A DNA stretch of 64,000 nucleotides from Hymenobacter sp. DG01 (GTDB lineage Bacteria > Bacteroidota > Bacteroidia > Cytophagales > Hymenobacteraceae). The stretch is from NCBI RefSeq assembly GCF_006352025.1, contig NZ_CP040936.1, forward strand, positions 3,970,001-4,034,000. Reading direction: 5' to 3'. A model generated the notes under the pieces. That model worked only from the letters and a program-made list of their open reading frames with translations, ran no database searches and was not told the origin of the DNA. How positions within the stretch are numbered: the first letter of the stretch is position 1; each line of letters opens with the position of its first letter. Of this stretch, positions 62,552-64,000 are shown one piece after another. The position numbers were made by a program, and so were the translations under genes.

Positions 62552-64000
62552 ATGCCCACTCCTGCTTTCGCTTCTGCCCTCCGCCCCGAGCCTGCCATGG
62601 TTCCTACCCCCGACCGGGCCCACAACCTGTCCGAGCTCTTCGCCCGCCAGCAGGCCCGGGCGGAAGTGCTGCGCCAGGAGCCCCTCGAAGCCCGGGCTGC
62701 CCGTCTGCGCCGGCTCAGTGCCTGGGTAGCCGACAATCGGGCAGCCATTCAGCAGGCCCTTTACTCCGATTTCAAAAAGCCTACCCCCGAAACCGACGTC
62801 ACCGAAATCTGGTCCACCCAAACTGAAATAAAGCACACGCTGCGCCACCTGCGCCAGTGGGCCCAGCCCCGCAAGGTGGGCACGCCGTTGTCGTTGGTGG
62901 GTACGCGGGGCTGGGTGCAGTACGAGCCCAAAGGCGTGTGCCTGATTATCGCCCCCTGGAACTACCCCTTCTATCTAGCCCTCGATCCGCTGGTATCGGC
63001 GCTGGCGGCAGGCAACTGCTGCATCATCAAGCCTTCGGAAATGACACCTACGGTGGCGGCCCTGCTCAGCCGCATGTGCCAGGAGCTGTTCGACCCCGCC
63101 GAGGTAACCGTAGTGGAGGGCGACAAGCAGGTGGCCACGGAACTGCTGGCCTTGCCCTTCAACCATATCTTTTTCACGGGTAGCCCCCAGGTAGGAAAAG
63201 TGGTGATGCGCGCCGCCGCCGAACACCTGAGCAGCGTAACCCTGGAGCTGGGCGGCAAAAGCCCGGTTGTAGTAGATGACACCGCCGACCTGCGCGACGC
63301 GGCCGAGAAAATCGTGTGGGGCAAGGGCATCAACGCTGGCCAGACCTGCGTAGCCCCCGATTACCTGCTGGTGCATGAGGCCATCCGCGACCAGCTGGTG
63401 GCAGAAATCCGGGAGGTGGTGCAGCGCTTCTACAACCCCGAGGGAGCGGGCGTAGCGGCCTCCGGCTCCTTTGCCCGCATCGTGAACGACCACCACTACG
63501 CCCGCGTGGCCGACCTGCTGACGGAAGCCCGGCAGCAGGGCGCCACCGTGGCCCTGGGCGGCCAGACCGACGCCGTCGCCCGGTTTATCGAGCCCACGGT
63601 GCTGCTGAACGTTCCGGCTGAGAGCCGCCTGATGCAGGAGGAAATCTTCGGGCCCCTGCTACCCATTCGCACCTTCCAGACCCTGGAGCAAGCCGTTGCA
63701 GAAGTCAACTCGCGTCCGCATCCGCTGGCTCTGTATGTATTTTCCCAGCGCAAGGAAAACCAGCGCTACCTGCTCCAGAGCATTCCGGCCGGGGGCGCCT
63801 GCCTCAACGAAACCATCCTGCACCTGGGGCACCCCGAGCTGCCCTTCGGCGGCCTCGGCAACAGCGGCCTGGGCCGGGCCCATGGCCTGGCCGGCTTCCA
63901 GGCCTTCAGCAACGAAAAATCGGTGCTGCAGCAGCGCGTGGGCCGTACCGGCCTCAAGCCCATCTACCCGCCCTACACCCCCAAAGTCAAAAAACTCATC
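62552..64000 (+). CDS. Aldehyde dehydrogenase family protein (class 3 type), 3' end outside window
   Basis: The 483 residues inside the window run in one frame without a stop to the last base. Catalytic Cys is in INAGQTCVAPDY, the general base Glu in VTLELGGKSPVVV, and the NAD region is FFTGSPQVG. LIIAPWNYPFYLALDPLVSA and PELPFGGLGNSGLGR are typical of class 3 ALDHs, which oxidise medium-chain and aromatic aldehydes. The ATG at 62552 (MPTPAFASALRPEPAMVPTP) is likely, but an ATG at 62597 also fits. Cytoplasmic or membrane associated. Confidence 0.93.
   Translation, partial: MPTPAFASALRPEPAMVPTPDRAHNLSELFARQQARAEVLRQEPLEARAARLRRLSAWVADNRAAIQQALYSDFKKPTPETDVTEIWSTQTEIKHTLRHLRQWAQPRKVGTPLSLVGTRGWVQYEPKGVCLIIAPWNYPFYLALDPLVSALAAGNCCIIKPSEMTPTVAALLSRMCQELFDPAEVTVVEGDKQVATELLALPFNHIFFTGSPQVGKVVMRAAAEHLSSVTLELGGKSPVVVDDTADLRDAAEKIVWGKGINAGQTCVAPDYLLVHEAIRDQLVAEIREVVQRFYNPEGAGVAASGSFARIVNDHHYARVADLLTEARQQGATVALGGQTDAVARFIEPTVLLNVPAESRLMQEEIFGPLLPIRTFQTLEQAVAEVNSRPHPLALYVFSQRKENQRYLLQSIPAGGACLNETILHLGHPELPFGGLGNSGLGRAHGLAGFQAFSNEKSVLQQRVGRTGLKPIYPPYTPKVKKLI

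Overview
The window reads as about 64 kb of chromosome from a Hymenobacter-like member of the Bacteroidota (Cytophagales, Hymenobacteraceae). I infer this from the high GC, the near absence of Shine-Dalgarno sites, and the many Bacteroidota -7 boxes (TAnnTTTG) just upstream of genes. The protein families also fit: BrxC/YtxJ, head-GIN, DUF4136, DUF805, LytS/LytTR pairs, group III truncated globins, a two-lipoyl-domain OGDH E2 and a B1 metallo-beta-lactamase. I identified 61 protein genes (the last one cut by the window edge) and one broken gene remnant. No rRNA, tRNA, CRISPR, prophage or transposase gene was seen.

Layout. 0-9.5 kb: redox proteins (YtxJ, OsmC), lipoyl synthase LipA, small lipoproteins, glycine decarboxylase GcvP and a saccharopine/alanine dehydrogenase-like enzyme. 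9.6-18.5 kb: DUF1206 membrane protein, a solo DprA-like (SLOG) protein, a helical-repeat protein, a NERD-like/coiled-coil/WG-repeat protein and several small hypotheticals. 19-25 kb: a yellow/MRJP-family lipoprotein, then the OGDH E1-E2 operon. 25-29 kb: two group III globin genes, one lacking the proximal histidine, an EamA transporter and an M1 aminopeptidase. 29.5-33 kb: a Crp/Fnr regulator with N-terminal cysteines, three roadblock/LC7-like proteins and a membrane-anchored carboxypeptidase-regulatory-like protein. 33-36 kb: a divergent SDR/HxlR pair and dihydrolipoyl dehydrogenase (E3). 36.2-37.1 kb: an AT-rich island with an orphan membrane protein and a broken gene. 37-46 kb: secreted HIU hydrolase and HbpS/GlcG-like protein, a SUFU-domain protein, DUF5694, an S41 peptidase, a TonB-domain protein, DUF805 and a second MRJP paralogue. 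46-64 kb: a DisA/DAC-like sensor protein, cold-shock protein, RluE-type pseudouridine synthase, MFS transporter, LytS/LytTR pair, erythromycin-esterase family protein, head-GIN protein, a DUF922-like HExxH protein, an AraC regulator, a TPR protein, a scramblase/LURP-like protein, the B1 metallo-beta-lactamase and an aldehyde dehydrogenase.

How genes work together. LipA, GcvP and the OGDH E1, E2 and E3 genes all lie within 34 kb. They are at separate loci but are all lipoate-dependent or lipoate-making. The most system-like accessory locus is the roadblock/LC7 cluster behind the Crp/Fnr gene: three homologous small proteins interleaved with a membrane protein, with no partner GTPase nearby. 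Other leads are the ligand-less globin beside a normal one, the DAC-like protein with an altered second motif, and the solo SLOG protein.

Non-coding structure is rich. Very long perfect inverted repeats sit at gene ends. Palindromic REP-like elements occur at 13.0 and 34.5 kb, with a different one at 26.3 kb. The octamer GGGTAGGG is strongly over-represented on the + strand and resembles the E. coli FtsK-orienting sequence. All functional calls rest on reading translated sequence by eye; no database search was run.
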